A DNA stretch of 64,000 bases. Origin: Opitutaceae bacterium (lineage in GTDB: Bacteria; Verrucomicrobiota; Verrucomicrobiia; Opitutales; Opitutaceae). The stretch is from the NCBI GenBank assembly GCA_030648295.1, contig JAUSID010000188.1:54454-118453 (forward strand), read 5' to 3'. Below, one piece after another: positions 54,040 through 61,018 of the stretch. The notes under the pieces were generated by a model, which was not told where the DNA came from, ran no database searches, and worked only from the letters and a program-made list of their open reading frames with translations. The first letter of the stretch is position 1; each line of letters starts with the position of its first letter. The position numbers were made by a program, and so were the translations under genes.

Positions 54040-55426
54040 GGCGGTTGGGAAGGTTCTGCAACACGGGGTCGACGCCGGCAATCGAGACAAACTCGCTCCA
54101 ATCGGCGAAAAACTTGGCGCGGGCGGTGAAGACGTTGGCGCGGCTAATCAGAATGTTGCCCTCGGCGCGCTCGATGTCGGCCTTCGCGACCTGGCCGAGG
54201 GCGGATTCCTCGGTCGTCCGCTTCTTGCCCTCCACTGCGATCGCGTAGCGTGCATCGCTGATGTCGAGATGCTCGGCGTCGAGCCTCAGGCTTCTTTCCA
54301 GCGCCTGCACCTGCTCGAGCAACGCCTCCACCGCCACCGATAATCTCCGTTGGTAGAGCCGTTGGGCGGATCTCGCCTCCATCTTCGCGGCACGAGTGGC
54401 GAAGCCATCGAACAAATTCCATTGCGCGGTGATGTTCACGTTCTGGCGCGTGATGGCCTGTTGCTCAACGCGGTCCGTCCCCACCGTGCTGGAGTTATCG
54501 AGGCTGTAACCGGCACCGGCGTTGAACTTCGGCAGCAGCCTCACCTTTTCGATGTCGTAGCGGTGCTCCGCCTCTCGCACCCGCAGCGCGAGGATTTGCG
54601 GTTCATAAGAACCCGCGCCGCGTTCGCGCAGCACCCTCGCCGTAATCGCGCTCGCCGCGGCCGGAGTATAGGTGGGCCGCGGCAGATCGTCGGCAATCTT
54701 CTCCTCCGTCAGTACGCCCCCGTCCAGTCCGGCCAGCCGCGCAAACCGCCGCAAGCCCGCCGCGAACTCAACCTCGCTGCGATCCAGTTCGAGCTTCGCT
54801 TCCCGCAGGTCGAGCTCGCGGCCGGAAATAAACGCGATCGAGACACGGGTGGGGTCCGCCTTCAAGGTGGCAAGATCAGACTGCGCCCGCTCAAACATGT
54901 AGCGCCCATGCTGCAGCCGCGCCTTCTTGATCATCAAATCGAGGTAGGTCTGCCGCAGCAGCACGCTCAGCGAGCGGTAGGCTTCGGCGAAATTCTTCTC
55001 CGCAATCAGGACGCCGATCCGCCCGATCGCGCTCTGGTTCTTCAGTGCGCCCCAGTGAAACAGCGACTGGCCGAGGCCGATGTTGTAGAAGAGCCCGCTG
55101 GCGCGACTCTGCGTGCTCGTGTTGCCGGAGACCGCCTCCTGGTTATTGGCAAGATTCAGGTTTGCCCCGAGGCTCGGCCATCGCGCGGAATCCGCCTGGA
55201 TCCGTGCCGCCTCGGCCCGGTCGATCTCGATCGCGGCGGAAATCGCCTGATGCGATTGTTGCAGCGCCGTTTTGAGGATCGCGTCCAGCTCCGGCAGGAC
55301 GTGCTCCGGCATCGTTCCCGCCAAGTTGTCGGTTTGCGCCGGCAGAATCGAGAGAGGAAGGAGGCAGGAGAGTACTAACGCGGCGCGGAGGAAAACGCGT
55401 GGGAACGTGAGGCCGGACAACACCAT
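54020..55426 (-). CDS. TolC family outer membrane protein
   Basis: 468 residues, first gene of the export operon. Signal peptide (FLRAALVLSCLLPLSILPAQ), then two repeats of long amphipathic helices with beta segments (ALQQSHQAISAAIEIDRAEAARIQADSARWP; AEHRYDIEKVRLLPKFNAGAGY), the outer-membrane channel/tunnel fold. Upstream of it is a 25-base palindrome and a divergent glycosyltransferase gene. Confidence 0.9.
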   Translation of the reverse strand: MVLSGLTFPRVFLRAALVLSCLLPLSILPAQTDNLAGTMPEHVLPELDAILKTALQQSHQAISAAIEIDRAEAARIQADSARWPSLGANLNLANNQEAVSGNTSTQSRASGLFYNIGLGQSLFHWGALKNQSAIGRIGVLIAEKNFAEAYRSLSVLLRQTYLDLMIKKARLQHGRYMFERAQSDLATLKADPTRVSIAFISGRELDLREAKLELDRSEVEFAAGLRRFARLAGLDGGVLTEEKIADDLPRPTYTPAAASAITARVLRERGAGSYEPQILALRVREAEHRYDIEKVRLLPKFNAGAGYSLDNSSTVGTDRVEQQAITRQNVNITAQWNLFDGFATRAAKMEARSAQRLYQRRLSVAVEALLEQVQALERSLRLDAEHLDISDARYAIAVEGKKRTTEESALGQVAKADIERAEGNILISRANVFTARAKFFADWSEFVSIAGVDPVLQNLPNRHVREKR

Positions 55427-55479
55427 GAATTGACGCGGAATTTAAAGGGTCACAGCGCGGGATTTCGAGAGCGATTGCA

Positions 55480-55504
55480 AAGCTTTTTGCTGCGCAAAAA
55501 GCTT
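55480..55504. repeat. 11-bp-arm palindrome between tolC-like and MTase-GT genes
   Basis: AAGCTTTTTGC-TGC-GCAAAAAGCTT, perfect arms, in the divergent promoter region of two operons. Here it cannot be a terminator for either gene, so a regulatory or repeat origin is more likely. Confidence 0.75.
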
Positions 55505-55548
55505 AATGAATTCTCGACTGCCAACTCCGGCCGGCTGCTACTACGGCG

Positions 55549-57102
55549 GTGTCAATGGTAGCAGAGCTCAAAGGCAGCCGGCCCCGGTTGGCCGTCGAGA
55601 ATTCGCCCGCCCAACAGCACCTGGAGCGGGTGCGTGCCTTTTATGACGCCACTCCGACCTCGCTGATGTGGGGCGCCCGCTGCTATCGGACGTTGCTGGC
55701 GCACTATTACAACCTCCTTATCCCTCGCGACGCGACGGTGCTCGAGATTGGCTGCGGTTCGGGTGAACTCCTCGGTCGACTGAATACGAGCCGCAAGACC
55801 GGCATCGATATTTCGGCGGTGCAAGTCGAGGCGGCGCGGGCGCGCCTCCCGGAGGCCGAATTCTACGTCGCGGCCGGCGAGGTGCTCGTACTGCCCGGCA
55901 GCTTCGATTTCATCATCATTTCGGATACGCTGAATCTCGCGGCCGATGTCCAGCGGCTGCTCGAGCAGGTGCACACGGTGTCGCACGCCGACACCCGCGT
56001 CATCATCAACTTTCAGAACACGATGTGGCGGCCGTTGCTGTCGCTGGCCGCGATGCTCGGATTGAAGGCAAAGCAGCCGCAGAACAGCTGGCTCGCGTCG
56101 TCCGACGTCACCAATCTGCTCGATCTCGCCGGCTGGGAGGTGATTTTTCACGAGGGCCGGATCCTGGTGCCGTTTCCCGCGCTCGGGGTCGGTTCGTTTC
56201 TCAACCGCTGGTTCGCGCCGCTGCTCCAGTGGTTTTGCCTGACGATTTTCTTCGTGGCCCGGCGCCAGCCGGTTGCGAGCGCGGAGTGCGGATCGCAGAT
56301 TGCGAATTCCCCAACGTCCCAAGCTCACAGCGATGGCGCTGGCGGATTGGCAAATCCGCAATCCGCAATCCGCAATCCGCAATTCCTCACTGTGTCGGTG
56401 GTGATTCCGGCGCGGAACGAAGCGGGCAACATCGCCGCCGCGGTGGAGCGGACGTCGGAACTTGGCGGTGGCACCGAATTGATCTTTGTCGAGGGACACT
56501 CGCGCGATGAGACGTGGGCCGAGATTCAACGCGTGGTGCAGGCAAATCCCGACCGGAAGATCAAGGCGCTGCAACAAACCGGTCGTGGCAAGGGCGACGC
56601 GGTACGGGCCGGCTTCAATGTCGCGACGGGAGACGTGCTGATGATTCTCGACGCCGATCTCACGATGCCGCCCGAGGAGCTGTCGAAGTTCTACGACGTG
56701 ATCGCGAGCGGCCGGGCCGAGTTCGCGAATGGCGTGCGGCTGGTGTATCCGATGGAGGAGGAGGCGATGCAGTTCCTGAATCTTTGCGCGAACAAGGCGT
56801 TCGGGCTCATCTTCACATGGCTGCTCGGCCAGCCGGTGAAGGACACGCTGTGCGGGACCAAGGTGGTGTCGCGACGTCATTACGAGCGAATCGTCGCGAA
56901 CCGGGCCTATTTCGGGGACTTCGATCCGTTCGGGGATTTCGACCTGCTGTTTGGCGCGGCGCGGTTGAACCTGAAAATCGCCGACGTGCCGATTCGGTAT
57001 CGAGAACGCACCTACGGCACGACGAACATCCACCGCTGGCGCCACGGCTGGCTGCTGCTCCACATGGTGGTGTTCGCGGCCCGTAAATTGAAATTTGTGT
57101 GA
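55549..57102 (+). CDS. Methyltransferase-glycosyltransferase fusion (SAM MTase + GT2)
   Basis: 517 residues from GTG 55549 (ATG 55555 also possible). Residues about 20-225: class I methyltransferase (VLEIGCGSGELLGRL, GIDISAVQVEAARARL). A hydrophobic amphipathic stretch (about 218-241) follows. Residues about 285-510: family 2 glycosyltransferase (VVIPARNEAGNIAAAVE, catalytic DxD in LMILDADLTMPPEEL, DTLCGTKVV, FGDFDPFGDFDLLFGAARLN, RYRERTYGTTNIHRWRHGW). The same two-domain layout exists in other phyla, so the fusion is genuine. The linker (about 244-281) is encoded by heptad repeat DNA. It probably acts on a polyprenyl-linked or surface glycan. Confidence 0.9.
   Translation: MSMVAELKGSRPRLAVENSPAQQHLERVRAFYDATPTSLMWGARCYRTLLAHYYNLLIPRDATVLEIGCGSGELLGRLNTSRKTGIDISAVQVEAARARLPEAEFYVAAGEVLVLPGSFDFIIISDTLNLAADVQRLLEQVHTVSHADTRVIINFQNTMWRPLLSLAAMLGLKAKQPQNSWLASSDVTNLLDLAGWEVIFHEGRILVPFPALGVGSFLNRWFAPLLQWFCLTIFFVARRQPVASAECGSQIANSPTSQAHSDGAGGLANPQSAIRNPQFLTVSVVIPARNEAGNIAAAVERTSELGGGTELIFVEGHSRDETWAEIQRVVQANPDRKIKALQQTGRGKGDAVRAGFNVATGDVLMILDADLTMPPEELSKFYDVIASGRAEFANGVRLVYPMEEEAMQFLNLCANKAFGLIFTWLLGQPVKDTLCGTKVVSRRHYERIVANRAYFGDFDPFGDFDLLFGAARLNLKIADVPIRYRERTYGTTNIHRWRHGWLLLHMVVFAARKLKFV
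56281..56380. repeat. Inverted heptad array inside the MTase-GT coding sequence
   Basis: Four degenerate GCGGATT units (56281-56308) face four perfect AATCCGC units (56353-56380) in inverted orientation around 44 bases. The translated linker reads NPQSAIRNPQSAIRNPQF. Two units plus others keep the reading frame; a net change of one or two 7-base units would shift it. Confidence 0.8.
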
Positions 57103-57151
57103 GAAGACACGGAAGACGCAGAAGAACGCGAGAACGCAAGACGCTTCGCCG

Positions 57152-58297
57152 ATGAAAGTTCCGATCCTTGACCTCAAACCTGCTTACGAAGAACTCCGCG
57201 CCGAACTCGATGCGGCGTATCATCGGGTGATGGAGTCGGGTTGGCTGCTTTTGGGAAAGGAGCTGGAACAATTCGAGACCGAGTACGCATCCAGTGTGAG
57301 GGTGAAGCACTGCATTGGCGTGGCGAACGGGCTCGAGGCGATGCAACTCGTGCTGATGGCGCTCGGCGTCGGCCCGGGCGACGAGGTGATTGTCCCGTCG
57401 CATGGATACATCGCCACCTGGCTTGCGGTCACGCATGCGGGCGCCCGTCCGGTGCCGTGCGAGTCCGATCCTCGTACCTACAATCTCGATCCGAACCGCG
57501 TCGCCGAAGCCGTGACGGCAAGGACGAAGGTCATCCTGCCGATTCATCTTTACGGCCAGACCGCGGACATGGACGGATTGAATGCGATCGCGAAGAAGCG
57601 GGGGATTTTTCTGCTGGAGGATGCGGCGCAATCACACGGCGCGACGTTTCGCGGCCGCGCTGCCGGCGGTCTCGGAGACGCCGCCGGAGTCAGTTTTTAT
57701 CCGAGCAAGAATCTCGGTGCCCTGGCCGATGCCGGCGCGGTCACGACCAATGACGACAAGCTCGCCGACAAGCTCCGGCACCTGCGAAATTACGGTTCGA
57801 AGGTCCGCTATCATAACGAGTATCTCGGGCTGAATTCGCGGCTGAGCGAACTCCAGGCGGCGTTCTTGCGGGCGAAACTCCCCCATCTTCCGGAATGGAA
57901 CTCCCGGCGCACCCGGCTCGCGCAACAGTACATGAGTCGGCTGCAAGGCGTCGGCGACGTGACGCTGCCCTTCGTGCCCGAGTGGGCCGCGCCGGTCTGG
58001 CACCTGTTTGTCATTCGCACGGCGCAGCGTGACGCGTTGCAGGCGCATCTCGCGGCACAAGGGATCGGGACGCAGATCCACTACCCCATTCCACCACACC
58101 TATCGAACGCCTATCGCGAATCCGGCTGGAAGCGCGGCGATTTTCCGCTGGCGGAGAAATATGCCGGCGAAGTGCTGAGCCTCCCCATCGGTCCTCACAT
58201 TTCGTCCGAACAAGTCGACTTCGTGGCCGACCAGGTCGCCGCGTTCTTCGGGGAGCGTGCTCCTGCCACCGCTAATTCTACTTTGCGTTCAAGATGA
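57152..58297 (+). CDS. DegT/DnrJ/EryC1/StrS family sugar aminotransferase
   Basis: 381 residues from ATG 57152. PLP-dependent: Lys K186 in FYPSKNLGALADAGAV forms the Schiff base; VPSHGYIATWLAV, LPIHLYGQTADMD and LLEDAAQSHGA are family hallmarks, with RHLRNYGSKVRYHNEYLGLNSRLSELQAAFL. It closely resembles FdtB/QdtB-type enzymes that make 3-amino-3,6-dideoxy sugars on dTDP. Follows the MTase-GT gene by about 50 bases; part of a surface-glycan set. Confidence 0.9.
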   Translation: MKVPILDLKPAYEELRAELDAAYHRVMESGWLLLGKELEQFETEYASSVRVKHCIGVANGLEAMQLVLMALGVGPGDEVIVPSHGYIATWLAVTHAGARPVPCESDPRTYNLDPNRVAEAVTARTKVILPIHLYGQTADMDGLNAIAKKRGIFLLEDAAQSHGATFRGRAAGGLGDAAGVSFYPSKNLGALADAGAVTTNDDKLADKLRHLRNYGSKVRYHNEYLGLNSRLSELQAAFLRAKLPHLPEWNSRRTRLAQQYMSRLQGVGDVTLPFVPEWAAPVWHLFVIRTAQRDALQAHLAAQGIGTQIHYPIPPHLSNAYRESGWKRGDFPLAEKYAGEVLSLPIGPHISSEQVDFVADQVAAFFGERAPATANSTLRSR

Positions 58298-58355
58298 GAC
58301 GAACTTCGGTTCTTGTAGGAGAATGCCTCGGGCGTCCGACAATCCCAGGGATTCC

Positions 58356-58416
58356 TGGGAGCGCGACCGCCCCCGGTCGCAGGAGATCGTTGCGACCGGG
58401 GGCGGTCGCGCTCCCA
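58356..58416. repeat. Perfect 26-bp inverted repeat
   Basis: Arms 58356-58381 and 58391-58416 are perfect complements (start TGGGAGCGCGACCGCCCCCG, end CGGTCGCGCTCCCA) with the 9-base loop GGAGATCGT. Related to the dispersed CTGGGAGCGCGGGCG repeat. It is the most stable hairpin in the window and lies between two co-directional glycan genes. The rest of the 58298-58461 gap shows nothing else. Confidence 0.85.
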
Positions 58417-58461
58417 TCCAATCGCCGGGGTTACTGAAAGGTCCATAACACCTGCCGCTGT

Positions 58462-59259
58462 ATGCTGCTCATCGTCACCGGTACCGACGCATTTCATTTC
58501 TCCAATCTGCGCATCCTGATTGGGAGCTGGGGTGCCCACATGAATCGGTTTCCCCTGGCGGTTTGCGATTACGGGATGTCGGCGGAGCAGGTGGAGGAAC
58601 TGCGGTCCATCCGCGGAGTGGAGGTGTTGCCGATCGATGAGCGGGTGGATCACCCGTGGCTCGGCAAGGCATTGCTCGGAAAATTCCTGCGCCGCTCGAA
58701 CGTGAAATGGGAAATCCTGATGTGGCTCGACGCCGATGCGTGTTTCACGCACCCGACACCGGATATTCCGCCGCTGCTGGCAGGCTATGACATGCTGCTC
58801 GATGCGCATGTGCAGTCCGTCGGGGAGATCGCCCACGCATGCAATCGCGACGCGCTCGGCCTTCGCTCCGATGACGCCTATTACGCCGCCGGCTGGTGGG
58901 TGGCGCGGAGGGGATGCCTGCTCGACAATTACGAAGCGTTCACGCGAAAGGTACAGGGCGAGGGCAATCTGTGGGAGGGCGATTCATTCGTCGCGGCGAT
59001 TTATCGCGAGCGGCTGAAGATTCGCAACGTGAGCGGCTCCATCTGGCATTGCCGCGGCAAAACCTCGCTGCACTCCTGCCAGGTCGAGGGGCTGACGCCC
59101 ATGCACGCGGGCCATCCAATTTACGTGCTGCACGCCAACGACGGATACACCGTGACGGAGAACGGCCGCCGCGTTTTCAAGCGTCCGGAGCTGGCGGCGA
59201 TTCAGGCGCACCACGAAAAGGAATATTTCAAGATGGTCGCGCGGCCGCGCCAGGAATGA
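58462..59259 (+). CDS. Putative glycosyltransferase-like protein (DxD)
   Basis: 265 residues, soluble. A GT-A type nucleotide-sugar fold is suggested by LLIVTGTDAFHFSNLRILIGSW, LPIDERVDHPWLGKALLGKF and WLDADACF (DxD at 90-92), with ILHAND-like LHANDGY near the end. The WHCRGKTSLHSC segment is distinctive. No close named family comes to mind; GT8/DUF-like glycosyltransferase is the best guess. Ends 4 bases inside the next gene's start. Confidence 0.7.
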   Translation: MLLIVTGTDAFHFSNLRILIGSWGAHMNRFPLAVCDYGMSAEQVEELRSIRGVEVLPIDERVDHPWLGKALLGKFLRRSNVKWEILMWLDADACFTHPTPDIPPLLAGYDMLLDAHVQSVGEIAHACNRDALGLRSDDAYYAAGWWVARRGCLLDNYEAFTRKVQGEGNLWEGDSFVAAIYRERLKIRNVSGSIWHCRGKTSLHSCQVEGLTPMHAGHPIYVLHANDGYTVTENGRRVFKRPELAAIQAHHEKEYFKMVARPRQE

Positions 59260-60374
59260 AACGGAAGTCGACGCTGTTTTGGCTCGCGGTGGCGCTGGGC
59301 TGCGCCGTCGCCGGCTCCGTGGGAGCGTGGGTGAAGTATAAACAGCCGAATCTGCTGCTGGTCTGGAAGCCATTCATCCTCACGCAGCATCAATTCGATT
59401 ACGAACTCGAGTTCGTGAAGCGCGGTCTCGTCGGCGAGATCTTCCGGCTGGCCGGAGTCCCGAGAACGGCGGCGGCCGTTTCGATCTTCAGCTGGGCGGT
59501 ACTCAGCCTGCTCGCCCTCGCGATTGTACGTTTTCACCGGCGTTTCTCGTCGATGCCGGACTTTGGCATCTTGTCGGGGCCGGCGATCTGGTTGTGGGCA
59601 ACTCTTCTCTGCCCCGGGACGTTCCTGCAGGCCGGCGGTGATCTCGGGCGGCTGGATCCGGTGCAGTTGCTGCTCGAAATTACGCTGCTGCTCACGGCCA
59701 TGGCGGCGGGCTGGCGGTGGTCCGTGGTCGCGACTGTAATCACGTTGGTCGGCGTCGCGACGCACGAGCTGTTTCTGCTCGCTCAGCTTCCCTTCGTGCT
59801 CGGCGTGCACCTCTTCCTCGGCTGGCATCAGCCCGCACGGCGAAAGGAACTGTGGACCCGCGGGGTGATGATTGCCGGAGCGGCGGCAATCGCGGCGGGC
59901 GTGATCGCTGCGTATGGCAGAATGGATACGATGCCCGCGAAGGACTACATGGCCTTCCTGCAGGACCATCGCGGAATGCCGCAGCCAAGCGAGGAGGGCA
60001 TCGCGGTTCTGTACAACAGCCTCGGCGCAAACATCCACTATGCGTGGCAACAACTCGCGAACAAGGCGCCGTGGCGAATCCCGTGGGTCGCCGTCGTGAT
60101 GCTGGCGTATCTCGCGATCGGACTCGCGGCCGTACGCTGGGAAAAAAGAAGCATGCTGCTCATTGCGGCCGGAGCAATCGGTCCCCTGCTGCTGCTGTTC
60201 CTCGCCTACGATTACGGCCGGTGGTTTTCGTTCGCGACGATCAACGTCCTGCTGGCGGTTTCGGTCTGCCAGCAAAATAACGACGTCGCGGTAAACTGGA
60301 AACCGCTGCGCTGGACGTGGGGTTTCGCGCTGCTCGGCCCGTTCGGGGTGACGATCGGGTTTCCCTGGTGGTGA
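59256..60374 (+). CDS. Polytopic membrane protein, glycan-polymerase-like
   Basis: 372 residues from ATG 59256, overlapping the upstream gene by 4 bases. About nine or ten helices. A periplasmic loop after helix 1 (FILTQHQFDYELEFVKRGLVGEIFRLAG) and HELFLLAQLPFVLGVH recall EpsG/Wzy-like or other GT-C-like membrane proteins, but no diagnostic motif is visible. Translational coupling with the DxD protein suggests they work together on a surface glycan. Confidence 0.75.
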   Translation: MKRKSTLFWLAVALGCAVAGSVGAWVKYKQPNLLLVWKPFILTQHQFDYELEFVKRGLVGEIFRLAGVPRTAAAVSIFSWAVLSLLALAIVRFHRRFSSMPDFGILSGPAIWLWATLLCPGTFLQAGGDLGRLDPVQLLLEITLLLTAMAAGWRWSVVATVITLVGVATHELFLLAQLPFVLGVHLFLGWHQPARRKELWTRGVMIAGAAAIAAGVIAAYGRMDTMPAKDYMAFLQDHRGMPQPSEEGIAVLYNSLGANIHYAWQQLANKAPWRIPWVAVVMLAYLAIGLAAVRWEKRSMLLIAAGAIGPLLLLFLAYDYGRWFSFATINVLLAVSVCQQNNDVAVNWKPLRWTWGFALLGPFGVTIGFPWW

Positions 60375-61018
60375 TACCGGCAGGTCGGTGGTCGGTGGTC
60401 GGTGGCCGGTGGCCGGTGGTCGGTGATCGGTGATCGGTGGTCGGTGATCGGTGATCGGTGGTCGGTGGTCGGTGATCGGTGGTCTGTACTGCCATCCCTG
60501 AGAATGTTGTCGGCCTGCGTGCAAATCGTTGCTCGTTCAACAATCCGGTGGTTGGCCCTGCTCCTTGCTCCCTGCTCCCTTCTCCGCGGCGCAGCAGACG
60601 ACAACACATATTACTTCGGTTGCGGCTGCGCCGCCCTAAGGTCTGAGGCCCCGCCTCGCTAGATTCCTTGAAGCGCGAAACTCGTTGCGAACAGGTCAAG
60701 TCTTCGAAAATTCCTAAACTGTCATTCTGAGGGCCGCCGAAGAATCCAGTGGCGCGTCCGGCATGCGAGTATCGTGCTGGATTCTTCGCCAAGCCTCAGA
60801 ATGACAAGCCGGGAATTGTGTCGGGTACGAGGCTGCGCCGCTCTAGATTCGACACAGTCAGAAAAATTGAGTCAGAAAAATAGTCAGAGGAGCACTCGAA
60901 ACCGGCCTCCGGCTCCGTAGAGCCTACGGCTCGGAGAGCTTTCATTTTTCTGCCCCCATTTTTCTGACTTCTGGTCTGAGGCCCCGCCTCGCTAGATATT
61001 AATGTCCGAAGCGCCCGT
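60375..61018. repeat. Gene-free repeat region
   Basis: No gene. It holds: a 15-unit GGTCGGT/GATCGGT heptad array (60383-60487); a CTGCTCC heptad array (60558-60585); two copies of GGTCTGAGGCCCCGCCTCGC (60640-60664 and 60973-60997, 25 identical bases); an inverted pair GTCATTCTGAGG/CCTCAGAATGAC (60721-60732, 60794-60805) with inner CGAAGAATCCAG/CTGGATTCTTCG; and inverted CAGAAAAAT/ATTTTTCTG units (60850-60970), also found at 63909. Confidence 0.8.
60383..60487. repeat. Heptad array, 15 units of GGTCGGT/GATCGGT
   Basis: Fifteen adjacent 7-base units, variants GGTCGGT, GATCGGT, GGCCGGT and a final GGTCTGT, starting 9 bases after the stop of the polytopic membrane gene. The longest tandem array in the window. 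Confidence 0.9.

Noticed and set aside
60383..60487. CRISPR array
   Set aside because: Period is 7 bases with no unique spacers and no cas genes in the window.
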